64,000 nucleotides of DNA from Lachnospiraceae bacterium (GTDB taxonomy: Bacteria; Bacillota_A; Clostridia; Lachnospirales; Lachnospiraceae), in contig SFGN01000008.1 in assembly GCA_004556565.1 (NCBI GenBank), positions 1 to 64,000 of the forward strand. The letters are read 5' to 3'. Position 1 is the first letter of the stretch, and the number at the start of each line of letters is the position of its first letter. A program made the translations under genes and the position numbers. Of the stretch, positions 24,127-32,924 are shown one piece after another. Under the pieces are notes generated by a model, which saw only the letters and a list, made by a program, of their open reading frames with translations, made no database searches and had not been told where the DNA came from.

Positions 24127-24754
24127 GATTGAGAATGTCGAAGTAGTAGGTTTTGCGGCGGCTATTCGAGGTATGAGAAATCCAATGAACAGTTGGAGTA
24201 AGAGTGATAGTTGTTTTTGCCCAAATGAACCGTGTTGCGAAGGTAATTGTTCAATGATGATAGGTCCCAACGACCTCGATCTCATGAAGCGACTTCGCAA
24301 CGCAGGTACAGACCATCGTAAATTTATGCGGATGATTGCGGTATATGTTGACGTTACTGCTCCACTGTATTGGTGGAAAGAGTATGATACCTATAAGGTA
24401 GGCACGGTTGCCAACTCTTGCTCAACTATGCACAAGATTCATGATAGGGAGTTGACACTGGATGATTTCAGTTATGAACATTTGACCCCATGGAATGAAA
24501 CCGTATTGGCAAACCTCATTGTGGAACTTAATGCAAACCGTGACCGATATTTGCAAACAAAAGAAAAAGAAGATTGGTGGCAGATGATTCAACTTCTTCC
24601 CAGCTCTTACAATCAGAAACGTACTGTCATGTTTAATTACGAGGTTCTGGCAAATATGTATAAATCGCGCAAGGATCATAAGCTTGACGAGTGGCGAAAC
24701 TTTTGTTCATGGATAAAAACATTGCCATACAGTGAACTGATAACAGGAGAATAA
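24119..24754 (+). CDS. Conserved phage protein, distant ThyX resemblance (211 aa)
   Basis: GTG start inside the previous gene (GGAG upstream). The body has RKFMRMIAVYVDVTAPLYWW, KEYDTYKVGTVANSC and LPSSYNQKRTVMFNYEVL, a pattern of a large phage family. The layout (DHRKFMR, then a helical core, then SSYNQ..R) recalls flavin-dependent thymidylate synthase, and its place before the nucleotide operon fits, but the ThyX signature RHRxxxxxxxS is not present. Treat ThyX activity as unproven. Confidence 0.55.
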   Translation: MIKIENVEVVGFAAAIRGMRNPMNSWSKSDSCFCPNEPCCEGNCSMMIGPNDLDLMKRLRNAGTDHRKFMRMIAVYVDVTAPLYWWKEYDTYKVGTVANSCSTMHKIHDRELTLDDFSYEHLTPWNETVLANLIVELNANRDRYLQTKEKEDWWQMIQLLPSSYNQKRTVMFNYEVLANMYKSRKDHKLDEWRNFCSWIKTLPYSELITGE

Positions 24755-24757
24755 TAT

Positions 24758-24898
24758 ATGGATTGGGCAGAACTGCTTTTTTCTTATGTGACGCCAATAA
24801 TTTTGGTCATATTTAGTATTGTATTAGTTGCACATATCTATGAATCAATAGCTGATTATATTTGGTATCACAAACATGTACGAAGGAGACATAAATGA
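24758..24898 (+). CDS. Small single-span membrane protein (46 aa)
   Basis: SD-like GGAGAATAAT before ATG 24758. One hydrophobic helix (about residues 9-26) and a basic C-terminal tail (HKHVRRRHK) predict one membrane pass with the C-terminus inside. It overlaps the next ATG by ATGA. Confidence 0.55.
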   Translation: MDWAELLFSYVTPIILVIFSIVLVAHIYESIADYIWYHKHVRRRHK

Positions 24899-25146
24899 GA
24901 AATTTAATGACTTGCGGTCATATCGCTACTGCACGGGATGAGATAGGCGACCCCGTTTGCCCAATCTGTATGTGCTGGGATGTGGCAAAAGAAGTTGAAG
25001 GCAACGAGGGGTTGGAAGGGCGCGTAGCAACATGTTGTTATGGGCCACACGGCGCGGTGCCGAGTTCATGGGAGTTACCATTTTTCGAGTATAGACCTAA
25101 TGCGACTTGTGACAAATACTACTGCGGCTGTTATGGCTGGGATTAA
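24895..25146 (+). CDS. Cysteine-rich hypothetical protein (83 aa)
   Basis: Cysteine pattern CGH, CPICMC, CC, CDKYYCGC suggests two metal sites. SD CGAAGGAGA. The middle (GLEGRVATCCYG) is conserved-looking, but I do not recognise a family. Confidence 0.6.
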   Translation: MRNLMTCGHIATARDEIGDPVCPICMCWDVAKEVEGNEGLEGRVATCCYGPHGAVPSSWELPFFEYRPNATCDKYYCGCYGWD

Positions 25147-25155
25147 AGGAGAGAA

Positions 25156-25398
25156 ATGAGGTATTGGTATTTTGCGTTTTATATCTATGATCCTACAAGC
25201 GGTTACGAATGTTCAGATGACTCGTATATCTGCTCGTATTCACCCCTATTCCCGTTGCAACACGTTATATCGCTGTTCCGGGAGTCATTTGAAGAGCTTA
25301 GTGATAAAGCGATAATTCGGATTACTAACACCATTGAAATTACTGCCGAGGATTATCAAATACTAACTGAGGAGGCTATTAATGGAGAAGAACAATAG
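25156..25398 (+). CDS. Hypothetical protein (80 aa)
   Basis: SD AAAGGAGAG precedes the ATG. Aromatic N-terminal strand (MRYWYFAFYIYD), acidic C-terminus. It stops with TAG then TAA in frame. It overlaps the next start by 17 bases. Confidence 0.6.
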   Translation: MRYWYFAFYIYDPTSGYECSDDSYICSYSPLFPLQHVISLFRESFEELSDKAIIRITNTIEITAEDYQILTEEAINGEEQ

Positions 25399-25573
25399 TA
25401 ATATTTCAATAGGCGGCGTTTCTTTTAGTGATCTGTTAACTATACTGTTTGTCGGCCTGAAGCTTGTACATGTTATTAACTGGTCGTGGTGGTGGGTGCT
25501 ATCACCACTATGGATTGAGGCGGCTTTGTTGATAATAGTAATTTGTGTTGTTATGCTTTTCCAAGAAAGGTAG
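25382..25573 (+). CDS. Small membrane protein (63 aa)
   Basis: SD GAGGAGG upstream. Hydrophobic segments at about residues 17-33 and 37-60 predict a two-helix membrane hairpin. It ends in TAG right at the SD of the kinase gene. Confidence 0.6.
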   Translation: MEKNNSNISIGGVSFSDLLTILFVGLKLVHVINWSWWWVLSPLWIEAALLIIVICVVMLFQER

Positions 25574-25580
25574 GAGTAAT

Positions 25581-26132
25581 ATTAAAACAATATATCTAAT
25601 CATGGGGCGCAGCGGTGTTGGTAAAACCACGTTGGTGGAAGCTCTATGTGAACGAGAAGGTTACAAACAAATCTACAGTTACACTACACGAGAACCGCGT
25701 ACACCAGATGAAAAGGGACACATCTTTATTCCACGGGCTTCTTATAAAAACCTTGATGATCTAAAAACTCAATACCCAGACAGGGTTGCGGAAACATTGT
25801 TTGCCGGGAATTATTACTTCTCCACAGAGAAGCAAGCAGAACAATGCGACCTTTATGTAATTGACCCTGCCGGTGTGCGCACGTTCAAAGAGAGATATAA
25901 GGGTAAGAAAAAGGTAAAGGTGGTGCTTCTGAAGTGTATGAAATTCATGGCTGAGAGGCGCATGGCGGCTCGTGGAGACTCTGAAGTAATGATAAAAGAG
26001 CGTTTAGCAAACGACGATGTGATGTTTGCAGGTGCGGAAGAACTGGCTGATGTAGTATTGTACAACGACGTGTTTGAGCAGACCTATCAGCAGTTGAACG
26101 AATATATAAAAACAGGGAAGGTGAAAGAGTGA
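25581..26132 (+). CDS. Guanylate-kinase-like nucleotide kinase, start probably ATT
   Basis: P-loop GRSGVGKTTL, then SYTTREPRTPDEKG (the GMP-binding TTRxxRxxE-like segment), LFAGNYYFST, and ERRMAARGD lid arginines: a shortened guanylate kinase, converting (d)GMP to (d)GDP. ATG 25602 would start inside the first beta strand (KTIYLIM), so translation must begin earlier; ATT 25581, four bases after AGGAG, is the only candidate with an SD, and no ATG/GTG/TTG fits. First gene of the nucleotide-supply operon. Confidence 0.8.
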   Translation: MKTIYLIMGRSGVGKTTLVEALCEREGYKQIYSYTTREPRTPDEKGHIFIPRASYKNLDDLKTQYPDRVAETLFAGNYYFSTEKQAEQCDLYVIDPAGVRTFKERYKGKKKVKVVLLKCMKFMAERRMAARGDSEVMIKERLANDDVMFAGAEELADVVLYNDVFEQTYQQLNEYIKTGKVKE

Positions 26133-26695
26133 GCAGACCACAAGTGATTGTTGATGTTGACGGAGTATTGAACACGCTGATGCGAGATACACTGGATGCG
26201 TATACACGACAGACCGGGCAACTTATTGCATGGGAAAGACTAAACACCTACTGGATTGAGGATAGCCTAACCCTGGAGGAAACTGAGGCGGTGCATCAGA
26301 TATGGAGCGATAAGGGCTTCTGGCGTAATCTGAATGTGGCCACGGGGGCAATCAAAACTCTGCGCGATATGATATACGACGGGGATGAGATACGGATTGT
26401 TACAGCCATATCGCCCGACCTGTTTGAGATACGAGTAAACTGGATAGCAGAGCATTTCCCGTTTATTAATCCACATAATATTGTGTGTTGCTCCAACAAA
26501 TACTGGGTCAAAGGTGATTTTATTATCGAGGATAGTCTGGACAATCTGGTTAAGCATGATGCGTACCGTATTTGCATGAATAAACCGTGGAACAACCGGG
26601 GCGCGGAGTATGACGATGTGCATTTAATTCAACGTGTAAATACACTGGCAGAAGCACGAGCTTATATAAATGAAACGTGGAAGGAGATTGAGTGA
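26129..26695 (+). CDS. 5'(3')-deoxyribonucleotidase-like HAD phosphatase (188 aa)
   Basis: HAD motif I DVDGVLNTL (about residues 8-16), motif II VTAISP, motif III Lys in KYWVKGD and motif IV IIEDSLDN give the NT5C-type active site that dephosphorylates deoxynucleoside monophosphates. GTG start overlapping the kinase TGA. Together with neighbours it adjusts dNTP pools. Confidence 0.85.
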   Translation: MSRPQVIVDVDGVLNTLMRDTLDAYTRQTGQLIAWERLNTYWIEDSLTLEETEAVHQIWSDKGFWRNLNVATGAIKTLRDMIYDGDEIRIVTAISPDLFEIRVNWIAEHFPFINPHNIVCCSNKYWVKGDFIIEDSLDNLVKHDAYRICMNKPWNNRGAEYDDVHLIQRVNTLAEARAYINETWKEIE

Positions 26696-26901
26696 TGAAG
26701 GTTGTAATGTATGGGACGGAGGGATGCCCGCAATGCGATGTTCTGGCTAACAAATTGTCCGCAGAAAATGTCAATTACGAGAAGGTGATTGACGCGAATG
26801 CCATTAAACGAATGGGGTTTATGTCTGCACCGATTCTGCAAGTAACGATGACTTATGCTGAAGCCTTTAAGTGGGTGATGAGTAGAAAGGAAGGAATATG
26901 A
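26695..26901 (+). CDS. Glutaredoxin/NrdH-like redoxin (68 aa)
   Basis: MKVVMYGTEGCPQCDVLANK carries a CPQC dithiol site in the glutaredoxin fold; APIL is the cis-Pro loop. NrdH-like proteins reduce ribonucleotide reductases; class III enzymes usually use formate, so here it may serve another reductase or activase (inference). ATG overlaps the preceding stop and is followed by nrdD with ATGA overlap. Confidence 0.8.
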   Translation: MKVVMYGTEGCPQCDVLANKLSAENVNYEKVIDANAIKRMGFMSAPILQVTMTYAEAFKWVMSRKEGI

Positions 26902-27535
26902 CAGTAGATGAATACAAGAATCGTTATCAAAAATATATAGACTTTATCAACAAGTACAAAACAGCCAGTAATGCTTCAACCGGCAGTGAGGTGGATTCTA
27001 ATGCCAATGTAGAGAGTAAAAATATCACTACTCTCTCTGGCGAAATATACAAAAGAGAGGCCATTGGAACCAACCGATTGTTAATGATGAATAAGCTATC
27101 TGAATTGTACGGTGAAGAATGGGCAGAGCGATATATCGACAGATTGGAGTCGCATCTGTTGTACAAACACGACGAGACAAACTTGAGTGTCTATTGTGTC
27201 AGTATTACACTTTACCCCTTTCTCTTTAATGGTCTTGTGCCATTGGGTGGGCAAAGCGAAGCGCCTAAAAATTTGGATTCTTTCTGCGGCTCTTTTGTAA
27301 ACCTTGTGTTTGCTGTAGCCGCGCAATTTGCCGGAGCAGTCTCCACTCCTGAGTTTTTGACCTATCTGGATTATTTTCTGCGACGAGAGTTTGGTGAAGA
27401 TTACTATAAACACTCTAATGATATTGTGATTCATAGCATCAAACCAAAGACAATCTGCGACAGAATAGACGCAGCGTTTCAGCAGGTGGTCTATTCACTT
27501 AATCAACCCGCAGCGGCAAGGAATTTTCAAAGCGT
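26898..27535 (+). CDS. nrdD: Anaerobic ribonucleotide reductase NrdD, exon 1
   Basis: First 212 codons plus two bases of the class III (oxygen-sensitive) ribonucleoside-triphosphate reductase. The proposed splice point follows GT at 27535, where relatives read (S/A)V-F-W-N. Joined to exon 2 (28488-29688) the frame gives 612 aa, a normal NrdD length for phage enzymes without the ATP cone. Without splicing this part would stop at 27560. SD AAAGGAAG upstream of the ATG. It makes dNTPs for phage replication in an anaerobic host. Confidence 0.88.
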
Positions 27536-28487
27536 ATTACAATGCGCCTTTATTCAGTAATGAATAATGCAAACTCCTTTAATTGCTGGGAACTCTGAAA
27601 ATGGGCAGACGTTTAACAGAAGAAGACGATAGGCGTATTCAAGAACTTTATTTGGAACGCAAGAAATCAAGCACCGAAATAGGGCGCATCTTAGGCACAA
27701 GCCACCGTTCCGTACTTAATCATTTGCAAAAAATGGGTATAACGCGACGTAATTTAGCCGCATCTCATTTTGCATATCACCAAAAAGATCGCCCTCCCGA
27801 ACTTACCGATTATTCGACGTTGTATCAATGGTATATTGTTGAGCATAGAACCAAAGAGCAAATTGGACTGATGCTTAATTGTGCTCCGCACGTTATAGAC
27901 AGAGCATTACGTAGAATGAATATTCCTGTTCGGGGCGCGTCTGAAGCTAAAATCGGTGTGCAATGCGGTAGTCAGCATCATAATTGGAAGGGTGGAATTA
28001 CGCCTTTAAATCTTAGGGTTAGAGAATATTATCAAAATAATATATCTCCTCTCATTAGGCAAAGAGATAATTTCACCTGTCAGCAATGTGGAGCGCACAG
28101 CAATTTGCACGTACATCATATATACTCACTGGCTTGTATTATAAGAGATATATTAAGTGAGCATACTGATTTAGACAAGCAAAAAGATGTCAACCAATTA
28201 TATACCATTATTATCCACGATGCGAGATTTCTTGACGCTAATAATTTAGTGACTCTATGCGCGGATTGTCATAAGGCTAAACATCGTTCGTTACAGACAA
28301 TCAGCAGCCAAGCCTCTATTGAGGAAGGTTCAACGACCATCGCGCAAGCGAGTACATCACAAGCGATTGGTGATGGAAATGGGGAGTATCCCTCTAAGGG
28401 ATAGTGATATGGTCTAATCTATACAGTGATGTATAGCAGTTCACAAGAGAACGTATAAGGTGTAGCGAACCTTATAGAATATAAATG
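27536..28487 (+). ncRNA. Group I intron in nrdD
   Basis: Conserved core elements occur in order: P (AATTGCTGGGA, 27581-27591), Q (AATCAGCAGCCAAGCCTC, 28299-28316), R (GTTCAACGACC from 28328), S (GATATGGTC to 28414). P7 forms by GACCAT (28335-28340) with ATGGTC (28409-28414). P1 forms between exon end AAAGCGT and intron GCG(C)CTTT, with the required U-G at the splice site; the last base 28487 is G. Splicing restores the NrdD frame exactly. The loop contains an HNH endonuclease gene. Confidence 0.93.
27601..28404 (+). CDS. Intron-encoded HNH homing endonuclease (267 aa)
   Basis: Two N-terminal HTH-like repeats (RIQELYLERKKSSTEIGRIL; LYQWYIVEHRTKEQIGLML), then the HNH nuclease: FTCQQCGAH, LHVHHIYSL (about residues 173-181), NNLVTLCADCHKAKH. 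Zinc-binding CxxC pairs frame the active site. It would cut intron-less nrdD alleles and promote intron spread. Its last 36 codons overlap the Q and R elements of the intron core, so expression and splicing may compete. ATG 27601 is preferred over TTG 27583. Confidence 0.9.
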   Translation: MGRRLTEEDDRRIQELYLERKKSSTEIGRILGTSHRSVLNHLQKMGITRRNLAASHFAYHQKDRPPELTDYSTLYQWYIVEHRTKEQIGLMLNCAPHVIDRALRRMNIPVRGASEAKIGVQCGSQHHNWKGGITPLNLRVREYYQNNISPLIRQRDNFTCQQCGAHSNLHVHHIYSLACIIRDILSEHTDLDKQKDVNQLYTIIIHDARFLDANNLVTLCADCHKAKHRSLQTISSQASIEEGSTTIAQASTSQAIGDGNGEYPSKG

Positions 28488-29688
28488 ATTTTGGAATATT
28501 GCCTATTTTGACGAACCTTACTTTCACGGTATATTTACAGATTTTGTGTTCCCCGATGGTACAACTCCATGTTGGGAGAGCGTAAGTTGGCTTCAGAAAT
28601 ATTTTATGAAGTGGTTCAATAAAGAACGCACTAAGCAAATTTTAACCTTTCCCGTGGAAACAATGAATTTATTAGATAACGGAGCGAATTATGTAGATCA
28701 AGAATGGGCAGATTTTGCCGCTGAAATGTATGCAGAAGGGCATAGCTTCTTTACTTATCGTAGTAGCAGTGTTGACTCACTCGCGTCGTGTTGCCGCTTA
28801 CGTAACGAGCTGCAAGACAACACCTTCTCTTATACGTTAGGTGCTGGAGGCATTGCAACCGGCTCCAAGGGCGTTATGACCATCAACATCAATCGTTTGG
28901 TACAGTGGGCTGTGCGTGACGGCATTGATATATCTGATGCAGTACGGCAGATTGTAGATGAGTGCCACCACTATCTGATAGCGTTCAATGAGATTATGAA
29001 GGACAATTTTAAGTCCAAACTGTTGCCTGTGTACGATGCAGGCTATATCTCTTTAGAAAAACAATTCTTGACCATAGGCATCAATGGATTTGTTGAAGGT
29101 GCAGAGTTTCTTGGCATAGATGTCTCGCCCAATGAAAAATATTTTGAGTATGGTGAAAAGATACTAAAACCTATTTTTGAAGCGAATAAAGCAGCTCGTA
29201 CAGATGAACTAATGTTTAACACTGAGTTTGTGCCTGCTGAAAACCTTGGGGTTAAAAATGCTAAATGGGACAAGGCAGACGGGCTGTTCTCTCCTCGCGA
29301 GTGTTATAACAGCTACTTTTTCCGTCCTGAAGATGATGGTGTCAATCTCATAGATAAATTTATCCTGCACGGCAACAAGCTCACACAGTATCTTGACGGC
29401 GGCAGCGCTAATCATGTGAATCTGCAAGAGCATTTAACCAAGAAGCAGTATCAAATTATTATGCAAGATGCCATCAAAACAGGTTGCTCTTACTTCACCT
29501 TTAATGTTCGTAACACTATTTGCAATAAGTGCGGTTATATTGATAAACGCACTTTAACAAAATGTCCTAAGTGCGGGTCTGAAGACATTGATTATGCAAC
29601 GCGCATTATAGGCTATCTAAAGCGCGTATCAAAGTTTAGCGAAGCCCGACAAAAGGAGGCTGCTAAGAGGTATTACGGCAATGCTTAA
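28488..29688 (+). CDS. nrdD: Anaerobic ribonucleotide reductase NrdD, exon 2
   Basis: The frame begins FWNIAYFDEPYFHG after splicing and continues with KWFNKERTKQILTFPVETMN (substrate-site region with PVET), YTLGAGGIATGSKG, and the C-terminal zinc ribbon CNKCG/CPKCG followed by RIIGYLKR, whose Gly (about residue 587 of the joined protein) is the glycyl-radical site. Thus all catalytic regions are present once the intron is removed. It overlaps nrdG by 8 bases. Confidence 0.9.
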
Positions 29689-30154
29689 ATACACTTCTTA
29701 TACGGTGGTGTTTCAAGAGGTCCCCGATGAAGTCAGTTTGGCTTTTGAGGTGAGTGGTTGCCCTTTTAAATGCGAGGGTTGCCACTCCCCACACCTGTGG
29801 GGAGACGTAGGGGTTCCATTGCTGGCATCACTGGCAGATGTTGTCGAACAGTATGCGCCCTATATCACCTGTGTGTGCTTTATGGGTGGCACACAGAATA
29901 TCGACGAGCTGTGTAAGGCGTTGCAAATTGTGAAGACTTATCACCTAAAAACTTGTGTATATGCAGGCAATGATAATTTGTCTGAAATGGCAGACATATT
30001 GCCTCTTACTGACTATTTGAAAATGGGTAGCTACCAGCAATCTTTGGGCGCATTAAACAGTCTTACAACTAATCAACGGTTTTATCGTGTAGAACACGCA
30101 CTGCTTGGCCCAGAACTTATAGACACAACATATTTATTTCAGGAGACTAAATGA
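29681..30154 (+). CDS. nrdG: NrdG, radical-SAM activase of NrdD (157 aa)
   Basis: GCPFKCEGCHSPHLWG holds the CxxxCxxC 4Fe-4S motif (about residues 27-34), followed by CVCFMGGTQ, the GGE-like SAM-binding strand, and KTCVYAGND. Length matches NrdG, which installs the glycyl radical on NrdD. ATG lies within the end of nrdD and the stop overlaps the dUTPase gene (ATGA), so expression is coupled. Confidence 0.92.
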   Translation: MLKYTSYTVVFQEVPDEVSLAFEVSGCPFKCEGCHSPHLWGDVGVPLLASLADVVEQYAPYITCVCFMGGTQNIDELCKALQIVKTYHLKTCVYAGNDNLSEMADILPLTDYLKMGSYQQSLGALNSLTTNQRFYRVEHALLGPELIDTTYLFQETK

Positions 30155-30606
30155 AACGACCAACTAATATACGTATTCGTTATACTGAGGATTATCCCGC
30201 CGAATTGGGGTATATCGGGGATAAGAAATCAGACTGGATAGACCTTTATACAGTCGAAACAGTAACTCTGCAAGCCGGTGAGTACGCCCTCATCTCGCTG
30301 GGTGTTGCCATGCAGTTACCCGATGGGGTAGAGGCTAATATCGTACCTCGTAGCAGCACCTTTAAGAATTATGGTGTTTTGCAGGCCAACTCAATGGGCG
30401 TGATCGACAACACATATTGCGGTGATAACGACATCTGGAAGTTTCCGGCTTACGCCACCAGAGATATTACCATTCCCAAGGGTACACGCATTTGCCAGTT
30501 CCGATTAAACTATACAATGCGGACCGAGTTTGGCGAAATCAAATTTGAGCCAGTCATTAGTCTCGGCAATGCTGACCGAGGCGGGTTCGGCAGTAGCGGC
30601 AAGTAG
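30151..30606 (+). CDS. dut: dUTPase (151 aa)
   Basis: All five trimeric dUTPase motifs are present: WIDLYTVE (I), PRSSTFKNYGV (II), NSMGVIDNTYCGDND (III, with the catalytic Asp), GTRICQFRL (IV) and the glycine-rich RGGFGSSG (V) at the very end. It hydrolyses dUTP to dUMP, limiting uracil in DNA. Last gene of the nucleotide operon before a hairpin. Confidence 0.93.
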   Translation: MKRPTNIRIRYTEDYPAELGYIGDKKSDWIDLYTVETVTLQAGEYALISLGVAMQLPDGVEANIVPRSSTFKNYGVLQANSMGVIDNTYCGDNDIWKFPAYATRDITIPKGTRICQFRLNYTMRTEFGEIKFEPVISLGNADRGGFGSSGK

Positions 30607-30613
30607 AGTAAAA

Positions 30614-30650
30614 AAATAGGGGAGCTATCAACTACGTAGCTTCCCTATTT
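30614..30650 (+). terminator. Terminator hairpin behind dut
   Basis: AAATAGGGGAGCTA (30614-30627), 9-base loop, TAGCTTCCCTATTT (30637-30650): a 14-bp stem with one G-U pair, flanked by A-run and T-run. It shares the ATAGGG..CCCTAT core with hairpins at 32439 and 56325. Confidence 0.75.
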
Positions 30651-30667
30651 GCATATGGAGAATCACA

Positions 30668-30754
30668 TTGAAACACATCTTATTATATTTATTAGAACAT
30701 TTCTTAATCACTCAAGAAGAATATATTGCATTGTGTGCTGAATTAGGTCTATAA
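30668..30754 (+). CDS. Possible micro-protein (28 aa)
   Basis: TTG 30668 with GGAGAAT six bases upstream encodes a Leu-rich helix (KHILLYLLEHFLITQEEYI) ending in TAA. The end of the frame is the promoter of the recombinase. Good SD but very short. Confidence 0.35.
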   Translation: MKHILLYLLEHFLITQEEYIALCAELGL

Positions 30755-30755
30755 T
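30726..30755 (+). promoter_or_regulatory. Promoter of the serine recombinase
   Basis: TTGCAT (30726-30731), 18-base spacer, perfect TATAAT (30750-30755), 35 bases before the recombinase ATG and behind a terminator, so the recombinase can be expressed separately from the early operon. Confidence 0.65.
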
Positions 30756-30789
30756 ATGCGTATAGAACACAAGAAAGAGGTATTTTGTT

Positions 30790-32436
30790 ATGCCAGAACG
30801 CGCAGTTACATATGTCCGAGTCAGTACTGAAGAGGAAAAGCAACTAAACGCTTTGGCCAAACAGCGTGAAGAAGCAAAACAAGCTGTCAAAGATAATGGT
30901 TGGATTTTTGTTAAAGAGTATATAGATGAAGGGAAAACGGGCACCAGCACAAAAAAGCGTGATGCTTATAATCAATTATTCCATGATCTGGCAACAGATG
31001 CCTTTGATATAGTAGTCATCAAGTCTCAAGACCGACTTATGCGGAACCCCAAAGATTGGTATATATTTTTGTCTGAAATGTTGGAACACGACAAACGGTT
31101 GTACATGTATATGGATGAGGTGTTCTACAAGTCAGATGACAGTCTAATTACTGGCATAAAGGCGATTCTTGCCGCTGAATATAGCCGAGACCTTAGTAAG
31201 AAGCTTAATCTCTCAAATAAACGCAGACAGGAACAAGGAAGTTCTATTATCACCTGCGGCAAGATGTTGGGTTACATACAAAAAGATGGCGAATTATATA
31301 TCCATGAAGAAGAAGCTAAAGTTGTCAGGCGAATCGCTGAATTATACGAACAAAACATTGGTGCTCGTGCTGTCAAAAAAGCGTTGGATAAAGAGGGTTG
31401 GGTTAATCGCTTTGGTAAGCCTGTGAGTCTTACTACAATTAAACGTTTCCCTAATAACTACGCTTACGAAGGGACGATAATACAAAATAAAGCACATAAA
31501 GACTTCGACACCAAACAGGTGCGCCCCAATGACCAGTCGGAATGGTTTATACATGAAAACCGCTGTCCAGTCATCATCCCACATGAACGTATGGAACGTA
31601 TTCGCGGTATGATGCAAAAACGTGTGAGCAAAACCTTCTGTACGCCACGCGGAGCGAATCGAGGTTCATACCCATTATCTTCAAAAATCGTCTGTTCAGA
31701 ATGCGGCAAAAACTACCGCCGCATTACTCGCAAAGATAATGGTGAGCTGGTGCCATTTTGGATTTGTGGGACGTATCAAGAGTTAGGGCGAAAACACCCT
31801 AAAGGCAAAGCGCCGAAAGAGGAGGGATGCGACGGCCGTAGTCTACGTGAATCCACCATATACGATGTGTTACGTCAAATATCAGATGAACGCGCAATGG
31901 ATATGGCACAATATGCTAATACCATTATAATGGCTCTCAGAAAAATTCACAGTCAATCAGACCCGCAGAAACAAATCAACGCCGTGCAACAAAAGCTTGC
32001 TGTTGTTAACGATACACAAAATCTTTTGCTTGATAAGTTCCTTGAGGGGATAATTACTGAGGATGTATTCAAACGCAAAAATCAAGAAATTGAAACAAAA
32101 AAACAAACTTTACAGGACGAAATTGAAACATTGTGCAATTCACAACGCGATACCGCAACGCTGGAAGAACGCTATGCGAAGTTGTTCGATGTCATCACCT
32201 CTCCTAAAGTAGAGTCGGAGAGTAAGTTCAGGTTTATTTTAGATTGTGTAGAGAATATAAAGGTTTTTCCCGATCATATGGACATTGTCTTAAAAGTCTA
32301 CGACAAGGAAGAAACTCTGCATGTGCCCAATACAAGACAAGAGAGGACACACACAGAACTGGACGCATTTAAAATCAAGCTGAATTTAAGCGAAAGATTT
32401 AATATGCCCTACGAAGCAAGGGTTTATCTCAAATAA
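30790..32436 (+). CDS. Large serine recombinase (548 aa)
   Basis: N-terminal resolvase domain with YVRVSTEEE (catalytic Ser about residue 12), GKTGTSTKKR, IKSQDRLMRNPKD and AEYSRDLSKK; then the recombinase domain (ITCGKMLGYI..., about 150-270), a zinc ribbon (CSECGKNY...CGTY...C, about 304-350), a long coiled coil (about 395-450) and a final beta segment. This is the usual large serine integrase design, able to integrate and excise a phage. It is the last + strand gene, at the junction with the lysis module; no att site could be identified from a single copy. Confidence 0.93.
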   Translation: MPERAVTYVRVSTEEEKQLNALAKQREEAKQAVKDNGWIFVKEYIDEGKTGTSTKKRDAYNQLFHDLATDAFDIVVIKSQDRLMRNPKDWYIFLSEMLEHDKRLYMYMDEVFYKSDDSLITGIKAILAAEYSRDLSKKLNLSNKRRQEQGSSIITCGKMLGYIQKDGELYIHEEEAKVVRRIAELYEQNIGARAVKKALDKEGWVNRFGKPVSLTTIKRFPNNYAYEGTIIQNKAHKDFDTKQVRPNDQSEWFIHENRCPVIIPHERMERIRGMMQKRVSKTFCTPRGANRGSYPLSSKIVCSECGKNYRRITRKDNGELVPFWICGTYQELGRKHPKGKAPKEEGCDGRSLRESTIYDVLRQISDERAMDMAQYANTIIMALRKIHSQSDPQKQINAVQQKLAVVNDTQNLLLDKFLEGIITEDVFKRKNQEIETKKQTLQDEIETLCNSQRDTATLEERYAKLFDVITSPKVESESKFRFILDCVENIKVFPDHMDIVLKVYDKEETLHVPNTRQERTHTELDAFKIKLNLSERFNMPYEARVYLK

Positions 32437-32438
32437 AA

Positions 32439-32487
32439 AAATAGGGAACTTACCAACTCCATTGCGGAGGCAGTAGGTTCCCTATTT
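32439..32487. terminator. Bidirectional terminator between convergent arms
   Basis: AAATAGGGAAC (32439-32449)/GTTCCCTATTT (32477-32487) with an inner CTCC/GGAG hairpin. The A-run on the left and T-rich sequence on the right allow termination in both directions, for the recombinase (+) and the lysis genes (-). Confidence 0.8.
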
Positions 32488-32495
32488 ATATTGTT

Positions 32496-32915
32496 TTAAC
32501 CTGGTGTAATGGGCAGAGACCGTACACGTTCTACCAAATGGGTAAGATAACCGTTCCCGCCTAAAGCATGATACGCTTCATACATACGTTCCAGCGCGGC
32601 AAGTTCGGACGCACATATTTCGTCACGTGATATGTATTTACCACATAAGTGTTCAATGTTATATGACAACATCTCTACCAACCCGCGATCTTGACGCTTT
32701 TGTGCTTCGCCAAAGGCAGTCATATTTGCTGATATCAGGGTTACTTCGTTATGCAATTGGTCTATCTTGTCTTCAACAGTTTTGTCATAAGTCTCCGCCT
32801 TCGCATCTTGCATTTTTGCACGGCGATTTAAAAGCCACATAACTACTTCTTTGATAGCCGCTACAGCTGCAACGCCCATGCCGCTATAGATGGCTATACT
32901 CAATTGTTCGGTCAT
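32496..32915 (-). CDS. Single-span membrane protein of lysis module (139 aa)
   Basis: One hydrophobic segment near the N-terminus (about residues 7-29, GMGVAAVAAIKEVVMWLL) followed by a charged coiled coil and a helical C-terminal part. Last gene of the late operon, next to an LL-H-type holin. It may be a holin partner or spanin-like regulator; not recognisable more precisely. Confidence 0.6.
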   Translation of the reverse strand: MTEQLSIAIYSGMGVAAVAAIKEVVMWLLNRRAKMQDAKAETYDKTVEDKIDQLHNEVTLISANMTAFGEAQKRQDRGLVEMLSYNIEHLCGKYISRDEICASELAALERMYEAYHALGGNGYLTHLVERVRSLPITPG

Positions 32916-32924
32916 AGACCCTCC

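Noticed and set aside
24119..24754. Firm assignment as flavin-dependent thymidylate synthase
   Set aside because: General layout is suggestive, but the ThyX signature motif was not found, so it is left as a conserved phage protein.
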